A stretch of 64,000 nucleotides of DNA, taken from the NCBI GenBank assembly GCA_963921935.1, contig OY998176.1, positions 136,908,299-136,972,298 of the forward strand, given 5' to 3'. A program made the translations under genes and the position numbers. Numbering within the stretch: the stretch's first letter is position 1; every line of letters begins with the position of its first letter. Positions 33,340-45,889 of this stretch are shown here, piece by piece. This DNA comes from Galeruca laticollis (Eukaryota; Arthropoda; Insecta; Coleoptera; Chrysomelidae). A model generated the notes under the pieces. That model made no database searches, was not told the origin of the DNA, and saw nothing but the letters and a program-made list of their open reading frames with translations.

Positions 33340-36300
33340 GCGCCAGATTATTTTACATGGTTTACTCCACGGCCCCTTGACCCTCGGCGTCAAGAGTTCC
33401 AGGTAGCCTCAGATGGAGGTTACGGAAAATTCCAGGGGTCTCGTTGAATTTAACACACCTACAGAACCTATAAACCTTTGATGGTGATGCTACGGGTTAA
33501 TAAGAAAACACTGATCGTATTTATTGGTATATTACAAGACTTACTTAATATGTACACATACAGATTAATATTCAACAACTTCTGATCAAGCGGTACCGAA
33601 TCAATTCAATATATCAACAGTAAGCAAAAGTGTTCAGGCCTTATGTTATTATGCACCATGCGAAATTTGCCGGTATCAAGGAATGTGAGCAATGACACAA
33701 TAAAACAGGTGTGAGCAAGCAAATGCCATTTGTTAATAACAGCGGAAGCGGTATAAGCAGTTTTGTGAATTATGCGGTAAGCAGCAATAAAACAATAATT
33801 ACCTATCACGGTAGTTCACGGAGTAAAACTATCTTCGCGGTAGGGATAGTTAATCGGGATAGATGGAGAAATGGGACCAGACCAGTTCATAACAAAAGAA
33901 ACTAACGAATTCAAATTAGATCACCAAGCAATAAGTGGCATCGGCCTCATACTCGATTGATAATCTAATTTTTTATATAGGGGAATTGACACTTAAATTT
34001 TCAAATTAAATTAGATTACCAAGCAATCAGTGGCATCGGCCTCGTACTTGATTGTGAATCTAATTTTTATACAGGGAAATTGACACTTTGAATTTTATAT
34101 TTTCGCGGTAGAGATAGTAAATCGGGATAGATGGGAAAATGTGACAAGACCAGTTTATAACAAAATAAACTAACGAATTTAAATTAGATTACCAAGCAAT
34201 CAGTGGCATCCGCCTCATACTCGATTGAGAATCTAATTTTTTATATAGGGGAATTGACACTCTAATTTTCAAATCAAATTAAATTAGATTACCAAGCAAT
34301 CAGTGGCATCGGCCTCGTACTTGATTGAGAATCTAATTTTTATACAGGGAAATTGACACTTTGAATTTTATATTTTCGCGGTAGGGATAGTAAATCGGGA
34401 TAGATGGGAAAATGTGACAAGACCAGTTTATAACAAAAGAAACTAACGAATTTAAATTAGATTACCAAGCAATCAGTGGCATCGCCCTCATACTCGATTG
34501 AGAATCTAATTTTTTATATAGGGGAATTGACACTTAAATTTTCAAATCAAATTTAATTAGATTACCAAGCAATCAGTGGCATCGGCCTCGTACTTGATTG
34601 AGAATCTAATTTTTATACAGGGAAATCGACACTTTAAATTTTATATTTTCGCGGTAGGGATAGTCAATCGGGATAGATGGGAAAATGTGACAAGACCAGT
34701 TTATAACAAAAGAAACTAACGAATCTAAATTAGATTACCAAGCAATCAGTGGCATCGGCCTCGTACTCGATTGAGAATCTAATTTTTTATAGGGGAATTG
34801 ACACTTTAAATTTTCAAATCAAATTAAATTAGATTACCAAGCAATCAGTGGCATCGGCCTCATACTCGATTGAGAATCTAATTTTTTATATAGGGGAATA
34901 GACACTTAAATTTTCAAATCAAATTTAATTAGATTACCAAGCAATCAGTGGCATCGGCCTCGTACTTGATTGAGAATCTAATTATTATACAGGGGAATTG
35001 ACACTTCAAATTTTATATTTTCGCGGTAGGGATAGTCAATCGGGATAGATGGGAAAATGTGACAAGACCAGTTTAAAACAAAAGAAACTAAAGAATTTTA
35101 AACTAGATTGTCAATCAATCAGTGGCACCGGCCTCGTAATCGATTGAGAATCTAATTTTCTATAGGGAAATTGACAATTTAAATTTTCGAAATTACCGGT
35201 TAAAACTATTCTAAAATACTGGTCGGAGAGTAGGACAGCGGTTTCCCAAATAATAGCAAAATAAAACTATGCCTTAGAATGCAACTTGAATCTAATATGT
35301 ACTTAGGTAATTTGAAACGGGACACTAGGTATAACAATATGTATCGCAAAGATTAAAATCAAAATGCTACTTCAATGTATTGAAGGCTCAGACCTGAATT
35401 CCAAAGAAACAATATACAAAACGTGGTAATAAAAAATGTAAATAACTTTGGTTTTTTATCGTTTCGAAAAAAAATACCGGCTTATCAAAATACGGAATAA
35501 TATTCTTAAATACAGGACTATTAGAACTATTCATAAAATTTAAAATCAAAATGATATTTCAATCAGACCCCAATTCCAAAGAAACAATATACAGAACGCG
35601 ATAATAAAAACTGTAAATAAGATTGTTTTTATCGCTTCAAAAAAAAACTACCGGCTATCGGCTTTACCAAAATACGGAATTATATTCTTAATAACAAAAC
35701 TGCTGAATTGTTTGTTGAAATTAAATATAAAATTTTGAAACTCGGGTGAAAGGCTTTATTGGGTTTATAAAATAATTTCCACTTACTTGAAAAGTACTGG
35801 ACGGTCAGATACTCGATTTACGGCCAAATTATAATTCACTATAAATGACTTTTGCCAACAACTGAACAGAAATTTTGAATAGTAATAATTGAATATAATA
35901 GCTTAATTTCGCTAACCGAAAATAACAACAAAATCTCAAAACCCGAATGATAACTTCAATAATCAACTAATAAATCTTAATCGCCAATCACTTAATAATT
36001 AATGCCTTTTTAACGCTCGGTTTTGGAATTTATAATTTACTTCCTACCTAAATTTTGGCAATATCGGTGGTGAGGGAAAATCGATTTAATTACAGCAAGA
36101 AGTATTTCTATTTGTACGGAACGACTCCGATTTTAAATAAGATAGTTTATATACCGGGCGTCCTTGATAATTTAAATTTTGAGAAGTGGAATCTATAACA
36201 TTTTATATATTTCCTTAAATGATAAATCACGACTTTTGGGTTACTAATGGAATAAATACTTAAATTAATATTAAGGGCTTGAAACGGTACCAGAAAACAG

Positions 36301-36435
36301 AGTTGGAAAGTAAGTAACGAGTTATATTCACTTATTAAACTCAAAATACCATCGGAACAAAATCATATAATGCTAAAAAAAAAGTAACTCGTTACACGCT
36401 GAGGCCGAATAACACCATCGTGATGTCTGGTATTG
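33340..36435. other. Unassigned block containing a satellite array
   Basis: Bounded on both sides by minus-strand L2/Kiri-like sequence and possibly inserted into it. The left edge has ggcgccagatt, whose complement (TCTGGCGCCCGAGT) looks like an LTR/primer-site junction. No coding sequence was recognised outside the array. It may be a solo LTR or non-autonomous retroelement with internal tandem repeats; this is speculative. Confidence 0.3.
33825..35210. repeat. Higher-order satellite of hairpin-forming units
   Basis: Ten copies of a core containing caatcagtggcatcggcctc lie near 33924, 34019, 34192, 34297, 34467, 34567, 34739, 34837, 34939 and 35115. Cores mostly occur in pairs about 100 bp apart, and a spacer starting ttcgcggtagggatag recurs at 33835, 34102, 34375, 34648 and 35020 (267, 273, 273 and 372 bp steps; the last has an extra core). 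Each core is an inverted repeat AAATTAGATT ... AATCTAATTT, with nested CAATC ... GATTG, so each can fold into a hairpin. Confidence 0.9.
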
Positions 36436-36439
36436 TAAC

Positions 36440-37222
36440 AGTGGCTATATGAAGTAAGTACATCTCTTTCTTTATAAAGGAATAATAGAATTTTTTAAAG
36501 TAGAGCTGTAGAATATCTTTGACTCATTATACAATTTATTTGTTGAGAAGAGAATATTTTTACTGTATATAATTCTTAATACCCATTTTTGAACTACATG
36601 TACTCCGTTCAGATACTGGTCATACACCCCTCCCCATCCCAATATACCGTAGGACAAAATCGATTCCACCAAAGCATACTGATTCTAAACTCTTAATATC
36701 TAGAAAATCTCGCAAAATTCTAAATTTTGGTATGTGACCTCTAATTTCATTTACGACTTCTTTACAGTGTAGGTCCCATCTTAAGTGTCTATCTATCTAT
36801 CTATTGAGAGCATTGATTGAATAATGTGTGAGGAGCTTTCGGTAAAATGTGATAAAATTATGAAATTTAGAAGTAAGAAATGCAATGGATTCATTGCTAT
36901 ATGTATATGTGTGAGTGTATGTATGTATATAATTGTTTATTTAGAAAGAAACGTGAAAAAAAAACATGCAAACATAATAACATAATATGTGTGTATGTAT
37001 GTATGTATGTGTATATATTTGTTATCCTACTATTGTTTATAAATTAAGTGAAATATTGTTTTGTGTACTTTTGGAGAATCAATTTAATTTAGTACATTAT
37101 ATATTTAAATCATTTTTAGTAAAAGTAAGCAATTCAGCAGCCTATGCGCAACCGTGAGGTCATAAATAGGCTACCATGTCGCATACGTATTACATTGATG
37201 TTCCATATATAATATGAGATTC

Positions 37223-37262
<40 letters not shown>

Positions 37263-39340
37263 AACATGAGCTAAATAAAGATTATTATTATTAGAATTCC
37301 CAGATACTTCACGTTGTGTCCCTCGCATATAGCAATATTATTCCTTATATTTATTGGACCTAATTGTGGTAGTCCAGTTTTGTATGAACAAAACGGTAGG
37401 TATTTGGTTCTTTTATAAAACAGAACTGGTCCCAAAACAGTACCCTGGGGGACACCGCATGTCACTTTTTGTCGCGTACTTAATGTTTCATCTATGTTGA
37501 CCATTTGAACTCTATCGGATAGGTAACTTTTTATTAAGTTGTACGCATTCCTCATATTCCATATCTGTATAATTTTTCCATAAGAATTTTGTGACATACC
37601 ATATCAAAGGCTTTGGACAAGTCTAAGAAGACACTCACCACGGGGACATTTTGATCTATCGTTTGGTAAATAATAGACGTTAGATTGTAGATAGCATCTT
37701 CAGTAGATTCACCCTCACTTAAACCATATTGATGGTCTGAAAGGATATTGTATCTCTTTGAAAAGGAACATAACCTTGTTTTCATAATTTTCTCCATAAT
37801 TTTACTTACATTCGATATCAACGATACAGGTCTATAGTTTCCCATTTCACTCCTCTCTCCATTTTTATATAGCGGTTTTATTATGGCCTATTTAAAAATG
37901 TTTGGAAAATGTCCAGTATTGAAACAATTGTTTATGATATAGTTTAATGGAGCTGCTATGTTAACATAAATTTTTTGCAATGTTTCGGAATGTATATTGT
38001 CTTCGCCCGGTGATTTTTTAGGTTTTAATTGTTTTATTGTATTTAAAATTTCATCTTTAGTAGTGAGAGTAAGATATATGGAATTTTCAATATGTTCAAG
38101 GTTTTCTGTAACGTTTGGGACTATTGGGATATTATTTGCAAGTTTTTCTCCTATTACACTATAAAAAGTATTAAAAGCATTTGCATTAAATCTATTGGTT
38201 TCTCAGATTTTTCTTTACCACATATAGTAGTAATGCATTTCCACATAGATGTTGACGAATTTTGATTTCCATTAATGTTATATTATAATATTATTTTTTT
38301 TGCGTTTTTTATTGATTTTGCAATACTATTTTTCCTATTATTGTATTGTTTTTTCAATTCTGTATCTTTAGGATGTTCTAGAGACAACTTGTATAACTTA
38401 TTTTTTCCCAATATTTGATTGGCTAGTGACTGTGTCATCCATTTTTTTTTAAATTTTGGTTTATTTTTCATTTTAACTTTGTTAGTACAATTCTCGATGT
38501 TGCTTTTTAATATATTTATGAAATTATTTGCTGCCGTATCTATATTTTTTTCTTTATATAACCTTTCCCATTTTTCTGAAGCTAAGTTGTTTCTAAGTGT
38601 TTTATAGTCGATGTAATATTTATAGTTATATTTGCTTGATTGAGTATTCTCCCGCTCTCGTTCAAACGTAAGGGCTATTGGACAATGGTCTGTTATGTTG
38701 TATTTGAATATGTATGATTTACAATTTGATGAATGCGGATCATTTATAAAAAAATGATCTAAACATGGTTGCGAGGGTAGTCTTGTATATTCATTTATAT
38801 ATGAAATGTATCCGAAGGCACTAATTATATTTTTATATTCATCTGCGACTTCATTATTATTACTTAACATATTCATATCTCCAGTTATCACCCGAGTGAG
38901 ATTTCTTTTGCGATCTTTCAAAAATGTGATTCAATTTTGATTAAATATTTTTGGGTCACTATTGGTGAACGGTAAATCGCGTTAATTTCAATTTTTTTAT
39001 TTTTGTCAATGACTGTCACCGTTACAACTTTAATTTTGCACCTACCCATTCTATTTTGGTGGTATAGTTAAAGCTACTTTTCACATAAACCAGTACACCA
39101 TCATTTTTATTTAAACTGTTTTGGTTGTGAATGTTGTCATATCCCTGTATTTTAAATATTGTGTGATCATATAATTTCCTTGTTTCGGTCAGTATGATTA
39201 GGTCGAATTCAACAGACAAATTATCCAATAATACGATGAGATCATCAATATTTTTCGCCAGACTACGGATATTTGTATGAAATAATTTGAAATCGTGTTG
39301 ATTTATTTGATTTTTGAACATATCCGCACTTTATATTTTA
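36440..39340 (-). pseudogene. L2/Kiri-like non-LTR element (endonuclease and RT), decayed
   Basis: Minus strand from about 39321. APE endonuclease start LFHTNIRSLAKNIDDL and LIILTETRKLYD (39300-39170), endonuclease core RVITGDMNMLSNN, LDHFFINDPH and ITDHCPIAL (38890-38670), linker (to 38283), RT with HQYGLSEGESTEDAIYNL, motif A VFLDLSKAFDMVCH and motif B VTCGVPQGTVLGPVLF (37740-37430). RT motif C and the stretch beyond it are missing between 37420 and 37390. KYLGI at 37310 is interrupted by an insert and resumes at 36785 (RHLRWDLHC), ending with ILSYGILGWGG near 36650. Several frameshifts. The gypsy LTR at 39381 cuts it at the 5' side. Confidence 0.8.
36786..37303 (+). mobile_element. About 515-bp insertion in the L2/Kiri RT
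   Basis: Splits the RT frame between KYLGI and RHLRWD. It ends on the plus strand with aataaagattattattatta, a poly(A)-signal-like end with an ATT tail, and so is probably the 3' end of another non-LTR element. It contains a (TA)n run at 37220-37256 and GTAT-rich microsatellites. The (TCTA)n at its left edge blurs the junction. Confidence 0.5.
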
Positions 39341-39380
39341 TTTGCGTTTACCGGTTGGTTATCGTCCCGAATATAAGCAT

Positions 39381-40415
39381 TGCCACGCACTATTTATTGA
39401 TAAGTTTGCTTTTCTGAAATTTCTACAGGTGGTATGAAGACCAACTGTTCTTTTATATATATATATATATTTTTTTTTAACAAAATTTAGAAACGAAAGT
39501 GAATTTAGACTAAAGGCAAATTAGCAGAAACAATAGGCTATGGTATAGTACTGGCCAGTGGTTTAAAAAGGTGCGAGCAACACCGGCTAGGGAGTATACT
39601 GTAAGTAGGTTCGGCGCCACCGGTTTACCGACTAAACCGGAAGTCTCTAGGTGATCACGAACTGGCCGATACTCTACCAGCCAAATCAAAGTAACTTATG
39701 CCTCCTGGACAGTCTGCCAAGTAAAACACAGTCTCTTAAAAGGTCACCAATTTAATAATAATAAAAAAAAATGGTAAGAAACATAGAAATAAAGAAATAT
39801 ATAGGTGTTAAAGTTACAATAAGTTTTTTTTGTTTTTATTATAATAATATCTTTGAAGCTATAAACCGCAACGTGATCACGTGTTCAACAAGTTAACTTA
39901 ACTTTAATAATTAGCTTAAAGTAAAATGACGAGTGCGCAATAATAACTATGGCCTCGACTGGCCCACTAGAAAATTAAAAAAAAGGAACATAAACAGTAC
40001 GCAACAAACAAAGACTCACAATAAGGTAGACTTCGCTGATTTCCGGTTGTCCCTGAGAATCGCTGAATTGTGGGAAACTTGAGGGCGTGTAGCACTGGGT
40101 TTGCAGTCAATGTCCAGGCAATTTTCCGCCAAAAAAAAAACCCTAGAGAGGAAAACATAGAAAATCTCTAATGTCTCAACACAAGATACAGGGAAACGGA
40201 GGATACTTACATAATAATTGTATAAAATGAATTATCGAATTACTTAATTATACTCAAAAAGTTAAATGGAATAATCACGGAAAATAAGAAAATTGGAGCA
40301 TTGTGATTATAAACACATAAGTTAAAAGAAGTCCAAAACCCATAGGTCATTACATTACACAAATTACTTGAACCCCATTTGTGAAAAAAAAAGGAAATAA
40401 AAGGTTTACGAAAAC
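39381..40415 (-). repeat. Downstream (3') LTR of the young gypsy
   Basis: About 1.04 kb; on the plus strand it runs from TGCCACGCAC to ...AAAACA, giving TG...CA ends. The inner end is set by the polypurine tract next to it, the outer end by the match with 47605. The outer 543 bp match 47605-48146. Confidence 0.8.
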
Positions 40416-40429
40416 ATTGACCCCCCGCC
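40416..40429 (-). other. Polypurine tract of the young gypsy
   Basis: Minus-strand GGGCGGGGGGTCAA directly before the 3' LTR start TGTTTTCG. G-rich tract of the sort that primes plus-strand synthesis. Confidence 0.6.
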
Positions 40430-42649
40430 CATGAAGTCGTTGAAAAATATAGAACAACAATAAAACTATTTCATATTGTCAACTGAGAAACGAACATTAA
40501 TCAAGAAATCAAATATCACGTCAATTTAAACTCAAATCAATTAGCAAAATTGAAAAAGTGGTAAACAATAATCATTAAAAAAAACTTAACTCACCTCTGG
40601 CCAGCAGGGTTTTTTTTTATATAGTATGCTTGCGCTTGTCCAAACAATTCAACAACGGAATAAATAAATACGGTATCCAAGTCAAAGACGGGGTGTAACC
40701 ACTGAGTGTCTGGAATAAAATCGACAAGTCCAGAAAACGTGATTCGATTATCCACCATAGAATTCTAATAGGAAAAAAGCAAAATAAATAAAACGCTAAA
40801 TTTAGCATAACAAGCAGAATCGAGAAAATTACTCTTCAGTTATAAAATTTGAATAGCTTACCTGAAGAACGGCAAAAAAATCCTACGTAGTAGTATCAAT
40901 AAAATCTCCTCAAAAAAATTCAGAAAATAGCCAAGATAAATGAAAGATAAGCTAACTGAATTGATAGATGGAGATTAATTATATAGAGTTTCAATCAAAT
41001 CCCATACAAACTGGATAATAAAATTTTAGATTGAAATCTCTAACCACTCTTCAATATTACTTTCTGTGGTAAAAGATGGCCGGAAAAAGAAAGAGAGTTT
41101 CCCAAATTTCGCACTAGGATCGTTGCCAAAATACCACATGCGTAAAACTAAACTCCGATGCCAAACTTAATTTTCGGCTAACAACCAGAATAAATCAGAT
41201 GGACATTCAACTGAATTAGATTAAGGAATGAACTATAAAATGCATGGATTTTCGATAAATTCAATAACAATCGGCAACTGTGTTCCTAATAGTACTAAGC
41301 CAGTGTATGAGCAGAAGGAAGAACATGTGTTCATAGCGCACACCATCACGACAAGTAGAACCGATATAAACAATATATTTTGTTATGAATAAACATACTT
41401 AGGATTGTTTACTCGAATATTGTGCACTCCTGGACAAAACAAGTGCTCAATAACCGGAGTTGTTAACCAGGGAGAAAAGTGATATAAAAGTTTCCTCCAC
41501 CAAGTGCTTATTCCAATGTTGTCCCAGAAATTAAAACGAAGTGTTCGTCATGGGTCTGAATTTAATTAAGAAATTAGAATTATCAAATATCAACTTAAGT
41601 ACTGGAAAAGGAAGTGAAACAGAACAAAACCCACCGGAATTATCAGGTCAGTAACCTAAAAACCAGAAGTGAAGACAATCAAAAGTCGATACCCTCAAAC
41701 TATCAACCAAAACAACTATCATTTTTGTCAGTATCATTTGTATCTTCCCAATTTCAGACTAAATAGCCTAATATACATATCAATAGAGAATGTTAGTGCC
41801 GATTACCACATAGAGAAGTTTACAAATAACACATCCCAGCTATTCACAAGAGATTTTTCGAATTACCACCTGGAAACAACCATGGATGTGCTAACAAGGA
41901 CAAATAACAATATAATATACAAAATATACATTAGATATGGATTAGTTCATCGGTGCGTTTGCTAAATAATATGAAAGAGGTTAATAAAGTCAACAATTGA
42001 TAATCTTTAGTTACCAACAATATTCTATTGACAAAAATAATATTAAAAGAAAAGTAGTTACAGAAAAATAAAAATCGAAACTCAAATATAAACAATGCGT
42101 TAACGGAACTCTAAAATTAATGTAATTGTGAGGTATTTTAATTAAATAAAATAGAATAACAATTGGAGTTAACCTTTTGATAAAAAAAACGTCAACACTG
42201 AAACAACCTTGCTAATATGGTGAAGGTGACGATAATTACCATAATAAACACAGTAGTAACTTAATTTTGATAGAGGAAATATTTAAATATTATGATTGCG
42301 ACGTAGTCGATATAGAGAAGTTATTCGAAGGAGCGTCTAGCCAAAACTTAATGATCAATTTAGACCGTGACAACTCCCCCTCTCCAAAAGCAGGAGGTAA
42401 GTTTTCAACAAAAAAAGTTACCGACGATAGTGTATCCTAATCTGAGGGCAAAACGTATGACCAAAGGTTGACTCTTGATGGACTTCTCCCACCGATCCCA
42501 AGGAAATCCAACACCATTCCCTGTGATTTGGCAGAAAAAGGGATGCAAAGAAAAGAGAGAATGGAATCAATTCTCAGGGAACAAGTTATTTAGCATGACG
42601 GACAAATCGTAAGATACATAATTCCGAGTCCATGGATTACCGTGGTTAC
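40430..42649 (-). other. Long non-coding 3' region of the young gypsy
   Basis: 2.2 kb between the pol stop and the polypurine tract. No frame of more than about 100 codons and no signal peptide, furin site or transmembrane pattern expected of an envelope. The plus-strand 98-codon frame at 41669 has no recognised homology. Confidence 0.6.
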
Positions 42650-45600
42650 TTAACAAGATGGACCTTCAGAAACAGAATCGACAGTCACGGGTTTTAGATC
42701 TTGAACATGCCAGACACCTCTGGATTTACCAAATTCGTCCTGTAACTCGTACGTACAGGTACCAGTTTTCCGTTTTATTGAGAAAGGTCCTACAAACTCA
42801 GGTGCTAATTTAGCGCTAACGTAGTTAGCCGCATTAGATAAAGTTTTGTTTTTACGCCACACCTGTTGACCGACGGTAAAAGATAATGGACGTCGACGTA
42901 AATTATAGCGGTGTTGATTGTTTTGCTGAGAAATCTGGATTCGTTGGTGGATCCTGTCAAATAATTTTCGAAAATCCCCCACGCGTTGCCGTATATGATC
43001 TTGAGCCTCAGTCTCTACATATGGAATTTCAGCGACAAAATCTTGACCAAAGAGCTTGTGCTCTCTCCCAAAATTAATGAAAAACGGGGTATAACCAGTG
43101 GTCTCATGCCGCGATGTTCGAATTGCACAACCAATGGCAGCGAGATTATCCTCCCAAGTCCTATGATCCCCTTGCTTCACATAAGCTCGCAACATAGTTT
43201 TTACGTCTCTATTAACGCGTTCAGTATGGTTCACTCTGGGATAATAATGAGCTGTGTAAAAGGATTTGACTTTATATTTATTGCATAGTGATTGCCAATC
43301 TTTGGATTTAAAAACGGAACCATTGTCAGACGTAATAAATTGGGGTGATCCATAAACTAGGAAAATACCTTCCTCGACATTCTTAATTAAGGATTTAGCT
43401 GATATTGAACGGCAAGGAAACAACAATACATATTTGCTAAAATAATCCACGGCAACCAAAATATACGAATTACCATGTTTGGAACGAGGCAGTGGACCGA
43501 TATAATCTAAACTAATAGATTGCCACGGAGCTTTTATCTCGGGACGATTACCCATTAATCCCGCCGGGGGCTTTTGATCAAATTTACTTTGGGCACAGAC
43601 TCTACAACAACGAATATACTTAATGATGTCCGATCTCATCTTAGGCCAATAATATTTTGCAGCCACTCTCCAAAATGTTTTATGAACTCCTCCATGACCC
43701 GAGGTAGGCGAATCGTGACAATGAGCCATGACTTCCTTTCGTTGATCTTTGGGTACAACTATTTTCCAACAACTAGAATGATTAGGGAAGTTAGGGTCCG
43801 CAGTTTTGACAAATTTATATAAGATACCCCCATCACTTCTCCAACAAGGAAACTTGTCCGGAAATTCCTCCAAACTGTGCACCATTCTTTTATACCACTT
43901 ATCGGAACTGTCGCAAAACGTAAAAGGATTGGGGGTCGCATGACTCCCAGAGGTTAATGTAGTAATTGAAACAGGCACAGACCTCGATAGAAAATCAGGT
44001 ACCACGTGATCCTTCCCCTTACGATGGATAAGTTGAAAATCAAAGGGTTGTAATCGAAGAGCCCAACGAGCGAGACGACCTTGAGGATCCTTTAGATTAT
44101 GTAACCACAGTAAAGAATGATGATCAGTAATAACCTTAAAATGAACTCCTTCCAAATAGTGACGTAATTTTTCAACACTCCAAATCACAGCCAGACATTC
44201 CTTCTCCGTTACAGTCAACTTCATTTCTTGTCTAGTTAGAGAGCGAGATAGGTAGCAAACCACTTTTTCACCGTCATCGAATTCCTGGGTAAGGACAGCA
44301 CCTAAGCCATAGTTAGAGGCATCGGTTTGGAGAGTGAAGGTGCGACTAAAATCAGGAGACTGAAGAACCGGAGCAGTAACAAGAGCCTCCTTAATGGCTT
44401 TAAAAGACTGTTGGCACTCAGGAGTCCATATCCAAGGAACGGCCTTTTTAGTTAGACGAGTTAAAGGAGCCAAAACAGAGGAAAAGTTTGGCACAAAACG
44501 GCGGTACCATGATGCCGTACCAATAAATCTACGAATCTCCGTGATATTCTTGGGAGGTAGAATGTCCAGAATTGCCTGTACTTTCTCGGGGTCGGGTCTT
44601 AATCCATTAGAGTCTACAACATAACCTAGGTATTTTAACTCAGGTTTACAAAATTGACACTTCAAAGGTGAAACAACAAGCCCTGCCTCTCGCAATCGAT
44701 CGAATACTAATCCCAAAATGTTTAGATGTTCCTTAAAGGTTCTGGAAATAATAATAATGTCGTCAAGGTATACCATAACATGATTCTCTAAATCAACTCC
44801 CAAGACACGATCAACAATACGTTGCCACGTAGCAGGTGCATTGGTTAAGCCAAAGGGCATGCGTAGAAAATGATAAAGGTTTCGACCAGGGACGGTAAAA
44901 GCAGTGTACTCTTGTGAAGACTTTTCAAGAGGGACCTGCCAGAAGGCGGACTTAATGTCAATAGAACTGATATATTTGGTATCCCGAAGACGATCCAAAA
45001 TCGCTGAAATATAGGGTAAAGGGTAAGCATCCTTTTCAGTTGCAGCATTAAGGCGTCTAAAATCTATGCAGAATCTATAGCTATCATCCTTTTTACGAAC
45101 CAAACAAACTTGACTGGACCATGGACTTTTTGAAGGGGTTATGACTCCAAGCCTCAGCATCTCATCGATCTCCTTATCCAAAATAGCCTGCTTAAATGGA
45201 GAAACGGGATAATAACGTTGTTTGATTGGTTTGATATCAGGTAAGAGCTCAATGACATGTTCAGCGACCTTACAACAACCCAACTCAGTATCCATAAGAG
45301 AAAATTTCTCGTCCACCAAGGCATCCAATGCTAATTTTTCTTCGCTGGTTAAAGAACTACTATCGATAACATTACAGAACTCAGTATTTGAATCATTAAC
45401 ATCTGAAAAATGCCAAACATCTTGTTTTAAATCTGGTATAATCTGCATGGCTTTCCAAAAATCAATTCCCAAAATAAGTTGATGAGACAGCTCGGGCAAA
45501 ACCAAAATGTCAATCAATTTTGTTTTATCTAACAAGGTAAGAGGGGCTTGAACATAACCGGTACTAAGGCAGCTTTGACCGTTGGCAACAGTGCAGGTAG

Positions 45601-45889
45601 TGACTGACTTGCACAGTTTAAGACCTAATTGTAGTAAGAGTTTGAATCCTGGCTTCCCTACGATGGTGCGGGAGGCTCCAGAGTCTAAAAGGCCTAAAAG
45701 GGGATATCCGAAAATAGAAATTTGAAGATATGGCCGTTCATCACCACGAGCATGCGCCAAAATAAAATCAAGGACTTGACTAGGATAACTAGTATGATTA
45801 TGGCAAGCGGTCGGTGTGATATTCAAGGGAGAAGCCTTACGACCATCTACTGACCCTCCCGGGGCGCGTTTCCCGAACATTTCGGACAC
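42650..45889 (-). CDS. Gypsy pol: protease, RT, RNase H, integrase
   Basis: 1079 open codons, expressed by -1 frameshift from gag rather than from its own ATG. Domain order: protease LLGLLDSGASRTIVG (about residues 65-80), RT with FRMPFGLTNAPATWQ and YLDDIIII (catalytic Asp pair, about residue 375), RNase H TLQTDASNYGLGAVL and TDHHSLLWL, integrase zinc finger HDSPTSGHGGVH...CRVCAQ, catalytic DDE in SLDYIGPL, ITSDNGSVF and HTERVNRDVK, and a C-terminal GPY/F module EFVGPFSIK. No chromodomain. The residues before the catalytic Glu (YYPRVNHTERVN) differ from the usual HPQAN-VER, but the Glu is kept. All catalytic residues I can check are present, so the protein is potentially active. Confidence 0.95.
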   Translation of the reverse strand: MSEMFGKRAPGGSVDGRKASPLNITPTACHNHTSYPSQVLDFILAHARGDERPYLQISIFGYPLLGLLDSGASRTIVGKPGFKLLLQLGLKLCKSVTTCTVANGQSCLSTGYVQAPLTLLDKTKLIDILVLPELSHQLILGIDFWKAMQIIPDLKQDVWHFSDVNDSNTEFCNVIDSSSLTSEEKLALDALVDEKFSLMDTELGCCKVAEHVIELLPDIKPIKQRYYPVSPFKQAILDKEIDEMLRLGVITPSKSPWSSQVCLVRKKDDSYRFCIDFRRLNAATEKDAYPLPYISAILDRLRDTKYISSIDIKSAFWQVPLEKSSQEYTAFTVPGRNLYHFLRMPFGLTNAPATWQRIVDRVLGVDLENHVMVYLDDIIIISRTFKEHLNILGLVFDRLREAGLVVSPLKCQFCKPELKYLGYVVDSNGLRPDPEKVQAILDILPPKNITEIRRFIGTASWYRRFVPNFSSVLAPLTRLTKKAVPWIWTPECQQSFKAIKEALVTAPVLQSPDFSRTFTLQTDASNYGLGAVLTQEFDDGEKVVCYLSRSLTRQEMKLTVTEKECLAVIWSVEKLRHYLEGVHFKVITDHHSLLWLHNLKDPQGRLARWALRLQPFDFQLIHRKGKDHVVPDFLSRSVPVSITTLTSGSHATPNPFTFCDSSDKWYKRMVHSLEEFPDKFPCWRSDGGILYKFVKTADPNFPNHSSCWKIVVPKDQRKEVMAHCHDSPTSGHGGVHKTFWRVAAKYYWPKMRSDIIKYIRCCRVCAQSKFDQKPPAGLMGNRPEIKAPWQSISLDYIGPLPRSKHGNSYILVAVDYFSKYVLLFPCRSISAKSLIKNVEEGIFLVYGSPQFITSDNGSVFKSKDWQSLCNKYKVKSFYTAHYYPRVNHTERVNRDVKTMLRAYVKQGDHRTWEDNLAAIGCAIRTSRHETTGYTPFFINFGREHKLFGQDFVAEIPYVETEAQDHIRQRVGDFRKLFDRIHQRIQISQQNNQHRYNLRRRPLSFTVGQQVWRKNKTLSNAANYVSAKLAPEFVGPFSIKRKTGTCTYELQDEFGKSRGVWHVQDLKPVTVDSVSEGPSC

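Noticed and set aside
33825..35210. CRISPR-like array
   Set aside because: Units are long, the intervening sequence is itself repeated, no cas genes are present and the context is eukaryotic.
41669..41965. Envelope-like gene of the young gypsy
   Set aside because: On the wrong strand, short, with no signal peptide, cleavage site or membrane anchor.
42886..45482. Plus-strand frames opposite gypsy pol
   Set aside because: Antisense shadows of an intact 1079-codon pol frame.
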